Assembly: GCF_964340395.1 (NCBI RefSeq)
Contig: NC_135558.1
Coordinates: forward strand, 3,965,001 to 4,029,000
DNA from: Glandiceps talaboti
Taxonomy: Eukaryota > Hemichordata > Enteropneusta > Spengelidae
Length of the DNA: 64,000 nucleotides
Reading direction: 5' to 3'
The position numbers were made by a program, and so were the translations under genes. Numbering within the stretch: position 1 is the first letter of the stretch; each line of letters begins with the position of its first letter. This document shows, piece by piece, positions 27,601 through 45,685 of this stretch. The notes under the pieces were generated by a model, which was given only the letters and a program-made list of their open reading frames with translations, did not search any database and was not told where the DNA came from.

Positions 27601-30600
27601 GACATGACATGACATGACATGACTTGACTTTTGACTTGACTTGACTTGACTTTTGACTTGACTTGACTTTTGACTTGACTTGACTTGACCTGACTTGACT
27701 CTTTGACTTGACTTGACTTTTGACTTGACTTGATTCTTTGACTTGACATGACATGACTTGACTTGACTTGACTCTTTGACTTGACTTGACATGACATGAC
27801 ATGACATGACATGACATGACTTGACTTTTGACTTAACTCTTTGACTTGACTTGACTTGACTTGACTCTTTCCCTTGATGGCCTGACTTGACTTGACAATT
27901 TAGAATACTATTGTTTAAATTCATGTAGTTGGAAATAAGTACAAATATCAAACATGTACAAATTGCTAGTAATGAGCAATATGCAGAATTAATTCATTTG
28001 ATACACGAATTGACCTGACATGGATTTGACAATTTAGAATACTGCAGTTCAAACTCAAAGCATAGGAAATAAGTACATATATCAAACATATACAAAATAG
28101 CTAGCAATAAAAATGATGACTTGACTATTTGACTTGACTTAACTTAACTTGACTTTTGACTTGACTTGACTTGACTTGACTTGACTTGACTTGACTTGAC
28201 ATGACGACTTTTGACTTGACTTGACTCTTTGACTTGACATGACATGACATGACATGACATGACATGACATGACTTGACTTGACTTGACTTGGCATGACGA
28301 CTTTTGACTTGACTTGACTTTTGACTTGACTTGACTTGACTTGATTCTTTGACTTGACTTGACCTGACTTGACTATTTGACTTGACTTTTGACTTGACTT
28401 GACTTGACTATTTGACTTGACTTTTGACTTGACTTGACTTTTGACTTGACTTGATTCTTTGACTTGACATGACATGACTTGACTTGACTTGACTTGATTC
28501 TTTGACTTGACTTGACATGACATGACATGTCATGACCTGACTTGACTTTTGACTTGACTTGACTTGACTTGACTTGACTTGACTTGTCTTGACTTGACTT
28601 GACATGACTTAACTTTTGACTTGACTTGACTTTTGACTTGACTTGACTTGACTTGACTTGACTTGACCTGACGTGATGTGATGTGACTTGACCTGACTTG
28701 ACTTGACTTGACATGACGACTTTTGACTTGACTTGACTCTTTGACTTGACATGACATGACATGACATGACATGACATGACATGACTTGACTTGGCATGAC
28801 GACTTTTGACTTGACTTGACTTTTGACTTGATTTGACTTGACTTGATTCTTTGATTTGACTTGACTCTTTGAGTTGACTTGACATGACATGACATGACAT
28901 GACTTGACTTTTGACTTGACTTGACTTGACTTTTAACTTGACTTGACTTTTGACTTGACTTGACTTGACTTGACTTGACCTGACTTGACTCTTTGACTTG
29001 ACTTTTGACTTGACTTGACTTGACTTGATTCTTTGACTTGACTTGACTCTTTGAGATGACTTGACATGACATGACATGACATGACATGACTTGACTTTTG
29101 ACTTGACTTGACTTGACTTGACTTTTGACTTGACTTGACTTTTGACTTGACTTGACTTGACCTGACTTGACTCTTTGACTTGACTTGACTTTTGACTTGA
29201 CTTGATTCTTTGACTTGACATGACATGACTTGACTTGACTTGACTTGATTCTTTGACTTGACTTGACTCTTTGACTTGACTTGACATGACATGACATGAC
29301 ATGACATGACATGACTTGACTTTTGACTTAACTCTTTGACTTGACTTGACTTGACTTGACTCTTTCCCTTGATGGCCTGACTTGACTTGACAATTTAGAA
29401 TACTATTGTTTAAATTCATGTAGTTGGAAATAAGTACAAATATCAAACATGTACAAATTGCTAGTAATGAGCAATATGCAGAATTAATTCATTTGATACA
29501 CGAATTGACCTGACATGGATTTGACAATTTAGAATACTGCAGTTCAAACTCAAAGCATAGGAAATAAGTACATATATCAAACATATACAAAATAGCTAGC
29601 AATAAAAATGATGACTTGACTATTTGACTTGACTTAACTTAACTTGACTTTTGACTTGACTTGACTTGACTTGACTTGACTTGACTTGACTTGACCTGAC
29701 CTGACTTGACATGACGACTTTTGACTTGACTTGACTCTTTGACTTGACATGACATGACATGACATGACATGACATGACATGACTTGACTTGACTTGGCAT
29801 GACGACTTTTGACTTGACTTGACTTTTGACTTGACTTGACTTGACTTGACTTGATTCTTTGACTTGACTTGACCTGACTTGACTATTTGACTTGACTTTT
29901 GACTTGACTTGACTTGACTATTTGACTTGACTTTTGACTTGACTTGACTTTTGACTTGACTTGATTCTTTGACTTGACATGACATGACTTGACTTGACTT
30001 GACTTGATTCTTTGACTTGACTTGACATGACATGACATGTCATGACCTGACTTGACTTTTGACTTGACTTGACTTGACTTGACTTGACTTGACTTGTCTT
30101 GACTTGACTTGACATGACTTAACTTTTGACTTGACTTGACTTTTGACTTGACTTGACTTGACTTGACTTGACTTGACCTGACGTGATGTGATGTGACTTG
30201 ACCTGACTTGACTTGACTTGACATGACGACTTTTGACTTGACTTGACTCTTTGACTTGACATGACATGACATGACATGACATGACCTGACCTGTCTTGAC
30301 TTGGCATGACGACTTTTGACTTGACTTGACTTTTGACTTGATTTGACTTGACTTGATTCTTTGATTTGACTTGACTCTTTGAGTTGACTTGACATGACAT
30401 GACATGACATGACTTGACTTTTGACTTGACTTGACTTGACTTTTAACTTGACTTGACTTTTGACTTGACTTGACTTGACTTGACTTGACCTGACTTGACT
30501 CTTTGACTTGACTTTTGACTTGACTTGACTTTTGACTTGACTTGATTCTTTGACTTGACATGACATGACTTGACTTGACTTGACTTGATTCTTTGACTTG

Positions 30601-33152
30601 ACTTGACTCTTTGACTTGACTTGACATGACATGACATGACATGACATGACTTGACTTTTGACTTAACTCTTTGACTTGACTTGACTTGACTTGACTCTTT
30701 CCCTTGATGACCTGACTTGACTTGACAATTTAGAATACTATTGTTTAAACTCATGTAGTTGGAAATAAGTACAAATATCAAACATGTACAAATTGCTAGT
30801 AATGAGCAATATGCTGAATTAATTCATTTGATACACGAATTGACCTGACATGGATTTGACAATTTAGAATACTGCAGTTCAAACTCAAGGCATAGGAAAT
30901 AAGTACATATATCAAACATATACAAAATAGCTAGCAATAAAAATGATGACTTGACTATTTGACTTGACTTAACTTAACTTGACTTTTGACTTGACTTGAC
31001 TTGACTTGACTTGACTTGACTTGACTTGACCTGACCTGACTTGACATGACTTGACTTGACTTGACTTGACTTGACATGACGACTTTTGACTTGACTTGAC
31101 TCTTTGACTTGACATGACATGACATGACATGACATGACATGACTTGACTTGACTTGACTTGACTTGGCATGACGACTTTTGACTTGACTTGACTTTTGAC
31201 TTGATTTGACTTGACTTGATTCTTTGACTTGACTTGACTCTTTGAGTTGACTTGACTTGACATGACATGACATGACTTGACTTTTGACTTGACTTGACTT
31301 GACTTTTGACTTGACTTGACTTGACCTGACTTGACTCTTTGACTTGACTTTTGACTTGACTTGACTTTTGACTTGACTTGACTATTTGACTTGACTTTTG
31401 ACTTGACTTGATTCTTTGACTTGACATGACATGACTTGACTTGACTTGGCTTGATTCTTTGACTTGACTTGACATGACATGACATGACATGTCATGACCT
31501 GACTTGACTTTTGACTTGACTTGACTTGACTTGTCTTGACTTGACATGACTTAACTTTTGATTTGACTTGACTTGACTTTTGACTTGACTTGTCTTTTGA
31601 CTTGACTTGACTTTTGACTTGACTTGGTTTTTTTTACTTGACATGACTTGACTTGTCTTGACTTGACTTGTCTTTTGACTTGACTTGACTTGACTTGTCT
31701 TTTGACATGACTTGACTTGACCTGACCTGACTTGACTTGACCTGACTTGACCTGACCTGTCTTGACGTGACCTGACCTGACCTGTCTTGACATGACTTGA
31801 CTTGACTTGACTTGAATTTTGACTTGACATGACTTGACTTGACTTGACTTGACATGACTTGACTTGACTATTTGCCATGACTTGACTTGACATGACATGG
31901 CTTGACTTGACTCTTTAACTTGACTTGACTTGACTTGACATGACTTGATGTTTGACTTGACTTGACTTGATGTTTGACTTGACTTGACATGACTTGACTT
32001 GACTATTTGCCATGACTTGACTTGACATGACATGGCTTGACTTGACTCTTTAACTTGACTTGACTTGACTTGACTTGATATGACATGGCTTGACTTGACT
32101 CTTTAACTTGACCTGACTTGACTTGACATCACTTGATGTTTGAATTGACTTGACTTGACTTGACTTGATGTTTGACTTGACTTGACTTGACTTGAAAATT
32201 TAGAATGCTGTTGTCCAAACTCAAGTAGTTGGAAATAAGTACAAATATCAAACATGGCCAAATTGCTAGTAATGATCAATATGCTGAATTAACTCATTTG
32301 ACACACGACTTGACCTGACCTGTACTTACTTGACTTGACAATTTAGAATACTGCAGTTCAAACTCATGGGGATGGAAATAAGTACAAATATCAAACATAT
32401 ACAAAATAGCTAGCAATAAAAAATGTGACACATGAATTGACTTGACTTGACCTGACCTGACATGGACTTACTTGACTTGACAATATAGAATACTGTAGTT
32501 TAAACTCATGGCATTGGAAATAAGTACACATATCAAACGTATAGAAAATTTTACAATACATCAAATAAGCAGTACAGTTGTCTAGTAAAGATTTCATTTA
32601 AATTTTATCACAACAATGGAAATATATACAAAATAGATTACACATTACTTGTATATAAACTTTCTACACTTCTGAGCAGAACTTAAATTTACAAAAGAAT
32701 CATTCACTAGAATAATAGCATATGTGGAAAAACAGCATTTATGATGCTTTGAAAAACTGATGACAACAATTACTATTAGAGCAAGGCAACACAAGCAAAG
32801 TAATCTAATAGAAATATTTTTTTTAAAACTATCAAAAAACTCTTCAATGTAGATGGACATTTAAAAAAAATACCAAACGTACAAAATAACAAGCAATGAC
32901 TCTTTGACTTGACTTGAATTGAGTTGACTCTGACTTATCTTGACTTGACATGACTTGACTCTTTGACTTGACTTGACTTTGACATGATGTGACTTGACTT
33001 GGACTGATGTTGACTGAACGCTTTGACTTGACTTGACTAGGCATGACTTGATATGACTTGACTTGACTTGACTTGACTCTTTGATTTGAATGGACCTGAC
33101 CTGACTTGACTTGACTTGGCCTGACCTGTCCTAACCAGACCTGACTTGACTT
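24692..33152. repeat. TTGAC pentamer satellite with embedded spacer units (~8.5 kb)
   Basis: The array is built of the pentamer ttgac (minus strand gtcaa), with variants atgac, ctgac, tttgac, tttttgac and ctctttgac. It is interrupted by about eight unique-looking spacers of ~100-250 bp that are themselves copies of one another. Type A starts aatttagaatactattg (24841, 25692, 26460, 27896, 29393, 30726; variant 32197). Type B starts aatttagaatactgcag (24980, 25831, 26594, 27208, 28030, 29526, 30862, 32339; variant 32481). Long blocks repeat as higher-order units: 25930-26700 and 26700-27190 are close copies, and 28110-29600 closely matches 29610-30940. Five is prime to 3, so all three minus frames stay open and give endless KSSQV-like peptides; these are not genes. 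Confidence 0.95.
32546..32898. repeat. Right copy of the direct duplication flanking the satellite
   Basis: Diverged copy of 24253-24691 in the same orientation. Beyond it a further ~250 bp of degenerate pentamer array continues to 33152, so the duplicated unit lies inside the right edge of the satellite. Confidence 0.85.
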
Positions 33153-33739
33153 CAATAACTGCATTCAACTTCAGCAACTATTCCGAAGATCTCTAAACAA
33201 ATCAAAGGTAATGGAATCACATTGTATTATTTCCATATGAGTAACGAATAAAGTTGTACCCCAAATAATTGATGGACAGTATTAGAAGGAATAAATTGCA
33301 GACAAAACCATTTGACAATTTCATACAAAAAAACAATGTATTGAAAATCTACAACATCGACATATTGCAGTCTAACTCAGAGTATTCAACTCAAAGTATC
33401 CACTTCATACAAAGGCAATATAAATTACAAGTACTACACAATTTAATTGATGCATATAAACTTCTGTTTGACTTTTATGTGGTTTTGCTGATGTTAGACT
33501 ATTCATCAATTGACGGCGATCAACCAGATACAGCAACAAAGATGTTCGTTTGGCAGTGCATTGCCAAGTCTTAGTATTTTCAGTCAAAGTTCAAAGTTGA
33601 TATTGTCCAAGAGTGCACACAGTTCACTCTAGTCCAAAACTAAGTCTACATCACGCACTTTTCAACATCCTTTGACCCTGCACGGTATGGATGAACCGTG
33701 CTGACTTCAGGCAAAAGTTAATCAGTTCAATGGCCAGTC
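33153..33739. other. Intergenic DNA, no gene seen
   Basis: The open frame at 33269-33574 plus has no recognisable motif. No repeat structure is visible. Confidence 0.45.
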
Positions 33740-33803
33740 ATGTATGTATGTATGTATGTATGTATGTATGTATGTATGTATGTATGTATGTATGTATGTA
33801 TGT
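33740..33803. repeat. (TATG)n microsatellite
   Basis: Sixteen near-perfect tetramer units, followed shortly by a 13-base C run at 33826. Confidence 0.97.
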
Positions 33804-39529
<5,726 letters not shown>

Positions 39530-41673
39530 TGTGTTGAAGGTTGTGAACTGCTGTAGGTGGGATCATATACCATAGGTGATGTGCTGAAGCATCAACCAGC
39601 TATGTGATTAAACACCGATGGTTTGATATCAAGTCTTGTTTGCGTCAGACAAAATTTAAACTGAGAAATAAGAAGTCTGCTTTTATTTCAAATGGTGCAT
39701 GAACTTTGTAAAAAGTTTCATTTTGAATTTAGTTTATGATTTCATTCTACTACACTGTGTTTCCTGTAATCTTGTAACACTTCAGGTCAACCATGTAAAA
39801 GACAGTCGCCATGGCAACATGATTAAGATTATCTATTGTCATATGTTTAATTGCCATGACCAAATTCTAACCCTCACTTTGCCAAATCTGGGGCAAAAGC
39901 CTTTTATGCAAAATGATTAGAACTTCCATAACCGGAATATGGTGTATTGTCAATCAATCAACAAAGCAGCATTACAGTTATTATTTTGGTCAGTCTACTC
40001 CGGTCTGAGATATTGTACAGTGAAAAATGTGCAGACAACTAAATTTTTAACAATATCACAAATGAAAACCGATATATTGTTATTGATGTTCATGGGTATT
40101 TGGTAGTAAGATTTGGTGATACCAGTTATTTGTGGTTAAACAATGTATTTATAAATTATATTATCTAAATCACTTACATTTCCTGTGATCTATGAAGTTT
40201 TCCACTTGTGTGAATTTTTGGTCTTCACTTGGAAACTGAATGTAGACGTGAGAGTACAATAGAATTGATACATCTATTTTAACAACCCCAACAGCTGAGG
40301 ATGAGGATCAGTGTGTCTGGTTGAAATATAGACAAAGTTGGCCCTGAAGAAATGATGAACAATCCTTGCTAATCCTTATGGATCAACTGATAAGATAACA
40401 CTTATGAGAACCTGGGCTTGAATTATGGGCCTTTAACAACCAATGTGGTGAGTCTGTACAGGGACAGAGTTATTGAAATCTGTCAACTCTAGATAACAAG
40501 AGGATTACTGACCATAACAAAATGTAGAATTTGCAATTTTGTTCAGACGTGTATTTCTTATGAATGGTCAATAAACCATGTCTTATTTTACATTACCAGA
40601 CGTTGAAGTTCAAGACAATGTTAAGATGTTACATACCCAAACAATAAACTACCACATTCACAAAACATACATGTGTACTGTTGCTATATATTGTGAAGTC
40701 TCAATGATGTGAAGATAAAGAGTTAGTATGAAACTTAGCCCAGGGACTTGTCTATGTCACTAGCCCATTACTACATTAGGTCACTTGTGTTTTCCTTGGG
40801 TGAATGAAGAAAAATTTTGGGAAACATTACTCAAATATAATTACATTATTTAGATGTATGCACAAGATCCTTCAAACGTGGCCTGGATATGGTTTTCCAA
40901 GATTGGTGATATGATTTGTAGCTGGCTCTTCACTTGACTGCAAGATCAGTCATGTTGTGCAGCTCTATCAGACTTCTTAACCACACGAGTGTTGGCTGAT
41001 AGCGTGGCACAACTGTCCTATCTAACAGACAAGCTCCTCATAGTCTGGATGCCAACGTGGTCTCTAACTTAACCATGTCTACATCTGGTCAAAGTCCCTC
41101 AATCAGCACAAAATGTTGTTCATCCAATCAGTGAACTACAACTGTTATAGTGACTAAACGGTGTAACTATAAGTAGCATCCTGAGCTGACAAATATACCA
41201 TATTTGGACATTACATAACTACCCCAATAAACACTAACTTTTTGAGGGACTGCGTTATTGGTTAGAATTTTGTGATTAATTAACAAAGACATGACGTCAA
41301 TGACTGTGTGGGTTGCTGTGGGTGAATTTTAAATTGCATCTCATGCATCTCAGGACTTCTAGAATAACAACGTTGACTATACTGTGAGTGGAGGTGTAAC
41401 TGGCAAATCTAAGCTCCTCACAACCAGCCTGGAGATATGAAATCCACAATGGGATGTGAAGATTATATTGAAAATCAATACATTCAAATTGTGATGTAAT
41501 ACAATTTTCTAACAGTGTTTTGCCCCAATATTTGTCCACTCAACTTTAGAAATGTCATGTAGTGACGACCGTTCATATCTTAGTAACTTCTGAATAAATG
41601 GGGTAAAACTCTGCTGGAAAAGTGTATTATAAAAACAGACAAACAAGATTCGTTAACTGACTAAACCACGAGT
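39530..41673. other. Intergenic DNA between convergent PTGES2 and RPL35
   Basis: Contains the PTGES2 3' UTR, with AATAAA candidates at 40570 and 40647. No further gene is seen; the open frame 39699-39920 has no recognisable domain. Confidence 0.5.
40375..40445. repeat. Short dispersed repeat (SINE-like), copy 2
   Basis: Matches 15826-15896: ctgataag, gagaacctggg, ttgaatt and gggcctttaac occur in the same order. It is more decayed than copy 1. Confidence 0.4.
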
Positions 41674-41679
41674 TTTATT
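41674..41679 (-). terminator. Poly(A) signal of RPL35
   Basis: AATAAA on the minus strand, 39 nt past the RPL35 stop codon, as expected for the very short 3' UTR of ribosomal protein genes. Confidence 0.8.
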
Positions 41680-41717
41680 TCCGGCACACTTAAAGATTAC
41701 AATGCAAATGACAAGGT

Positions 41718-44700
41718 TTATTCCTTGACGGCATATTTCCTCATGGAATACAGTCTCTGTTTTCTTTGCTGTTTCTTTGTCTTTTTTTTCAGCTCGCTGG
41801 GTTTCAGAGCTCTCCTCATAGCACGGGTCTTCTTGGGTCTCAAATCCAAAGGCTTGTATTTCTTGCCCTTGTAGAATTTACGCAAGTTTTCCTTTTGTGT
41901 TTGATGGATAACAGTAAGAATTCTTGCAATACCCTTGCGTACAGTGCGACTGAAAAAGAACACAAAGAACAATGACATTACAAAACGATGTTAAAAGTTG
42001 TTGAAGGACCCCTGCCACATGGTACACCGTAAACATGAAACAAAATAAGGGAAAATCAATGTTACTAGGAAATGCAGGCTGATCTATTTCATTTTATAAA
42101 TAAAATATGATACCAAGTAGTTTGCAATTTTTTGTCCAAAGATTTGAATATTATTCAGAAGTATCTAGATCGGAAAATGTGGCGATCTAGATGTTAGTCA
42201 TTATATATATCTGCTTATGTGTTACATTGCTGAATACAAGTAACTTGCATTACATAAAATTATGAATTATATTACAGTATATCTATAAAGTAATGATTAC
42301 TTTACAGATATATTGCCTTACACCAATGTTTTTACTAATCTTAAACAACCCTGACGACAAGGGAGAAATCTGGTGAAATTTGCAAATCAATTCAATTTCA
42401 ACAAACATTACATAACCACGTCATATTATTCCACAACCTTATAGACTTCAACACCTACTGTCATAATTTTGGTAATGAACCTCGGTTTAAATACCTTGGA
42501 CAACTTTACATGTTATAAGGTTAACTCTGATTGGTGTAGAAAACAATGGTAAAATAATACACTTCTTGCCTAGATTGTTTTGACTATTATAATAAGTAAA
42601 AGTGTGTATCATTCAATCAGTGATAACTTTGTAAAGGCGTCATGTCTCCCTCCTTGAGGGACTTCGATAGATTGCTTAAATTCATGCCTCCCTTTCTAGA
42701 GGGATTATAATAGATTACTTTAATCTAATCTTCTTTAACGAAAAGTTTCTTCCAACCCATATTTTTGGCTGACACAAATGTGACAAGTATATGATTACAA
42801 ACTTTTTCCCCACGTCACTCACCACCTCGTACGTGTAATGACGAGTACCCCTCCCATCATTCATTACTTGCACTGTGTTTCACCCCATACATTACTTACA
42901 GTTTTGCAACCCCCCACCCCGTAGTCAATTATGAACACATTTAATTTGTGAAGGGGTATCCACTCATGTTGCTTCCGCACAGAATCCAAGTATACCAACT
43001 AATCTGTGAATTTTACAATAGACACTTACATTTTAGAAAGTTTTGAAGCAGCGCCACCGGTAACCTTGGCAACTCTGAGTTGTGACAACTCTTCTTTAAG
43101 TTTGTCGAGCTGGTCAATCAGCTCCTCTTTCTTCTTGCCACGCAACTCGTGTGCCTTGATCTTAGTCTACAAGATAAAACAAAACAGAATTCTTTTAATT
43201 ACAACTACAACACAATATTACTGTACATAATGATTGTTCATTAGCCTTCTACAGACTAGCCTGGAAGTGTGACTGTCACACTTGTTCACTATTACCCATG
43301 TGAAGGAGTAATGCACAATTGGTAACAGATCAAGCAACTAGACTGGTTATCTTCATAACACTATAACTATGCTAGTGTCAGACATAAAAAACATGTCTGA
43401 CACATATAAAATGTATTAACTCATTCATAAATTATTTGTCTTGAATTTGAAAGTAGGCTTTGTAGTTATTGAAATTTCCAGACAGGATTAGTCTGAAAAG
43501 TCAATGCTCTTGATGTTAATAGAACTTTTCTTGATTCACTAATTGATGGTAGCATTGCTATAATACATTTTCAATCCATTTACAACTAGTGGTATGGTAT
43601 CTGTTCAAACATCAAAATGATATACCTGATCACTGAAAGTGACATTATTATAAAAATATCTCTCTAATTCCTAGTGTATCAAATTGACAATAGCCTGTTT
43701 ACAGCACTAGCTGAGACTCTGAAGATACATGTACCTGGACAATTGGACCCTCCCCCTCATCAATTGGACCCAATACAATCAGCGCTAGTGGGGCTGTGTA
43801 TAACGTGTCTCCATTGCGATCTGACTAACTATAGAAAACTTGTAATTGTACAATACGTTGCCTTATAAAATGACTTGAAATTTTGAATCACACCGTTCCT
43901 CAATGAATGACAATGGTACACTTCGAGTAAAAACCGAGCAAACAAAGGTGGCGACAGTGAGGGCAGTTTACGATATGCAAAACAGAAAGAAGTAATGTTG
44001 GTCACTCTTTGGGACGCCCTGTTATAAGCAACATGCTTTACAATTACACATTTTGTTATTAGCAAATATGGGGGCAATTATTAGTCAGATTGTAGTATCG
44101 ACACGGCAAAGTGCGACCTCGCATGCAATGCAATGCACTGGAGAGTCAGTGTTATAATGTTGATCTGCTTCTAGGTATGGTAATCAACTACAGCCAGATT
44201 CGCAATATATACACATTAAATTCAATTGATTTTCTGTGACTTTATCAACCAAGTAATGAAATCAAAAAGTTAAAGTTGATAGAGTTGCTTGCATAAAGCC
44301 AGGGTCCAATGGACATGGGCCCAATTGGTTCTGAAGGGTCTAATTGACTTGGGTCCAAATTGACTAGAAAGCACTCCGATAGCTGTCATCAGGGAAGACA
44401 ACAGCTATTACAGAGTCACCATCAGCACCATAAACAGGCTAAATAAAACCATGGATCTATTTCTTGAGATAACAGATCCATGTCCATGATTAAACAAATG
44501 CATGACAAGCATTGCACTAATTTGTAGCAAGTTGGCAACTATACTGACAAAATATGAGTAATCATCTCTTTAAATAATAATTACACATATTACTGTATTG
44601 GCAAAACTTAAACACAACAGTTCTTTGTTAATAGCGTTATCTAACAAACTGAAATATGGTGAACTTCTGATTTCGACTGTCCTTACATTTCCTAAACAAG

Positions 44701-45300
44701 TGTACACATGTGCATCTATTTTCTTTTCCTTAATTTCCCGCAAATGAATCTGAACCATATAACAATAAAAAACCAACAATCACATCCATATAATACATAT
44801 TTGGATTTGGGACCAGGTAATGTTATCATACTAATGGAGAATAAATTTGGTGTATGCAGCATGTCAGGTTTTTTGGGCAATGTAACATTCTGTGACCAGT
44901 GTTACATTTACAATTACAAATACAGACAACACTTATATTTCGTCAGACTGTCAGTTTCATTTATATTTACGTAGTAACCAACCACTGTTCTTTCGTTATT
45001 TCAACGAACTTAAAACACTTATTTTAACTAAGCTCTATGTTTTCACTCTGTTGTTGCATGTACGATCTCAGTCAGGTTTATGTTTGACGTTACATCGAAG
45101 ATGGCGTCCTCCATGTTGGCCACACATCACTCTAAATAATCTCCACTCCTTCATTACACAGATTGAATAATACAAAAATTAATGTAACACACGATACTTT
45201 AGAAACACTAGTTTGTCAAAAAAGAAGTTGGTGAAAATAAAACAGTCGCGATGGTGAGATGACAACCGATTAGTTCACGGCATAGAAACACACTCACCAT
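41718..45300 (-). CDS. RPL35: Ribosomal protein L35 (uL29), 3 exons
   Basis: Exons 45300-45298 (the ATG alone), 43166-43030 and 41949-41718 join to 123 aa, exactly the human length. The protein is nearly colinear with human RPL35: [52 protein letters not shown] and [17 protein letters not shown] are present, ending RKYAVKE. It is a 60S protein at the peptide exit tunnel. A first coding exon holding only the initiator ATG (ATG followed directly by GTGAGT) is, from memory, also the human arrangement. Upstream, ctcttcc at 45326-45320 on the minus strand is a likely 5' TOP start, giving a leader of about 26 nt. It is divergent with the ARPC5 gene over a 385-bp shared promoter. I looked for a snoRNA in both introns and saw no convincing C/D box pair. 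Confidence 0.97.
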
Positions 45301-45685
45301 CTTGGATGCAGGTCAATGCGGAAGAGATCGTACACTTTACCCTTGCCCTTGCAAAACAGGACAACAAAAATTTCCCATCATTCACTATAAAATCTCATTT
45401 TAACTAAACAACCTTTTCGGTGGAAACCACCCTTTCTTTTTATTATATCCTTCAGTTTCTTATAAAAATTCTCTAAATCTTGATTTTTGGGGCAGTCATT
45501 ACTTCAGAATATTATTGTTTCAGTGACTCTTATTTTGCCATCGTCGATTGAGGTATAACCCAAAACGAGGGTGGCCGCCATATTAGAAGGAGTGTCCATA
45601 AGAGAATCAGGAAGTGAATGTAGTTATCACCGGCACTCCGATAAAGTTTCCATTTGATTGCACTTTTGGAGAAAAAGTTTGTATA
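45301..45685. promoter_or_regulatory. Shared bidirectional promoter of RPL35 and ARPC5
   Basis: The two start codons are 385 bp apart and face away from each other. GCCGCCATATT at 45574-45584 is the reverse of a perfect YY1 site (AATATGGCGGC). The overlapping CCATATTAGA (45578-45587) is one mismatch from a CArG box, the SRF site typical of actin-cytoskeleton genes. A start-stop uORF (ATGTAG, 45618-45623) lies in the likely ARPC5 leader. TOP-like pyrimidines mark the RPL35 side at 45320-45326. Motif use is inferred. Confidence 0.65.

Noticed and set aside
24692-33152. Many long minus-strand frames coding KSSQV-like repeats, several beginning MIFVLISNYMN
   Set aside because: They are translations of a pentamer that lacks stops in all three frames; the shared start is simply the repeated spacer. 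No domain, no codon bias, no splice logic.
43736-44365. Recurrent caattggaccc words at both ends of a ~630-bp stretch in RPL35 intron 1
   Set aside because: The words are partly inverted and partly direct and do not form continuous terminal repeats, so I do not call an element.
41950-45297. Search for a snoRNA in RPL35 introns
   Set aside because: Only isolated weak C-box-like words were found (about 43757 and 44391), without a D box at a suitable distance or a terminal stem.
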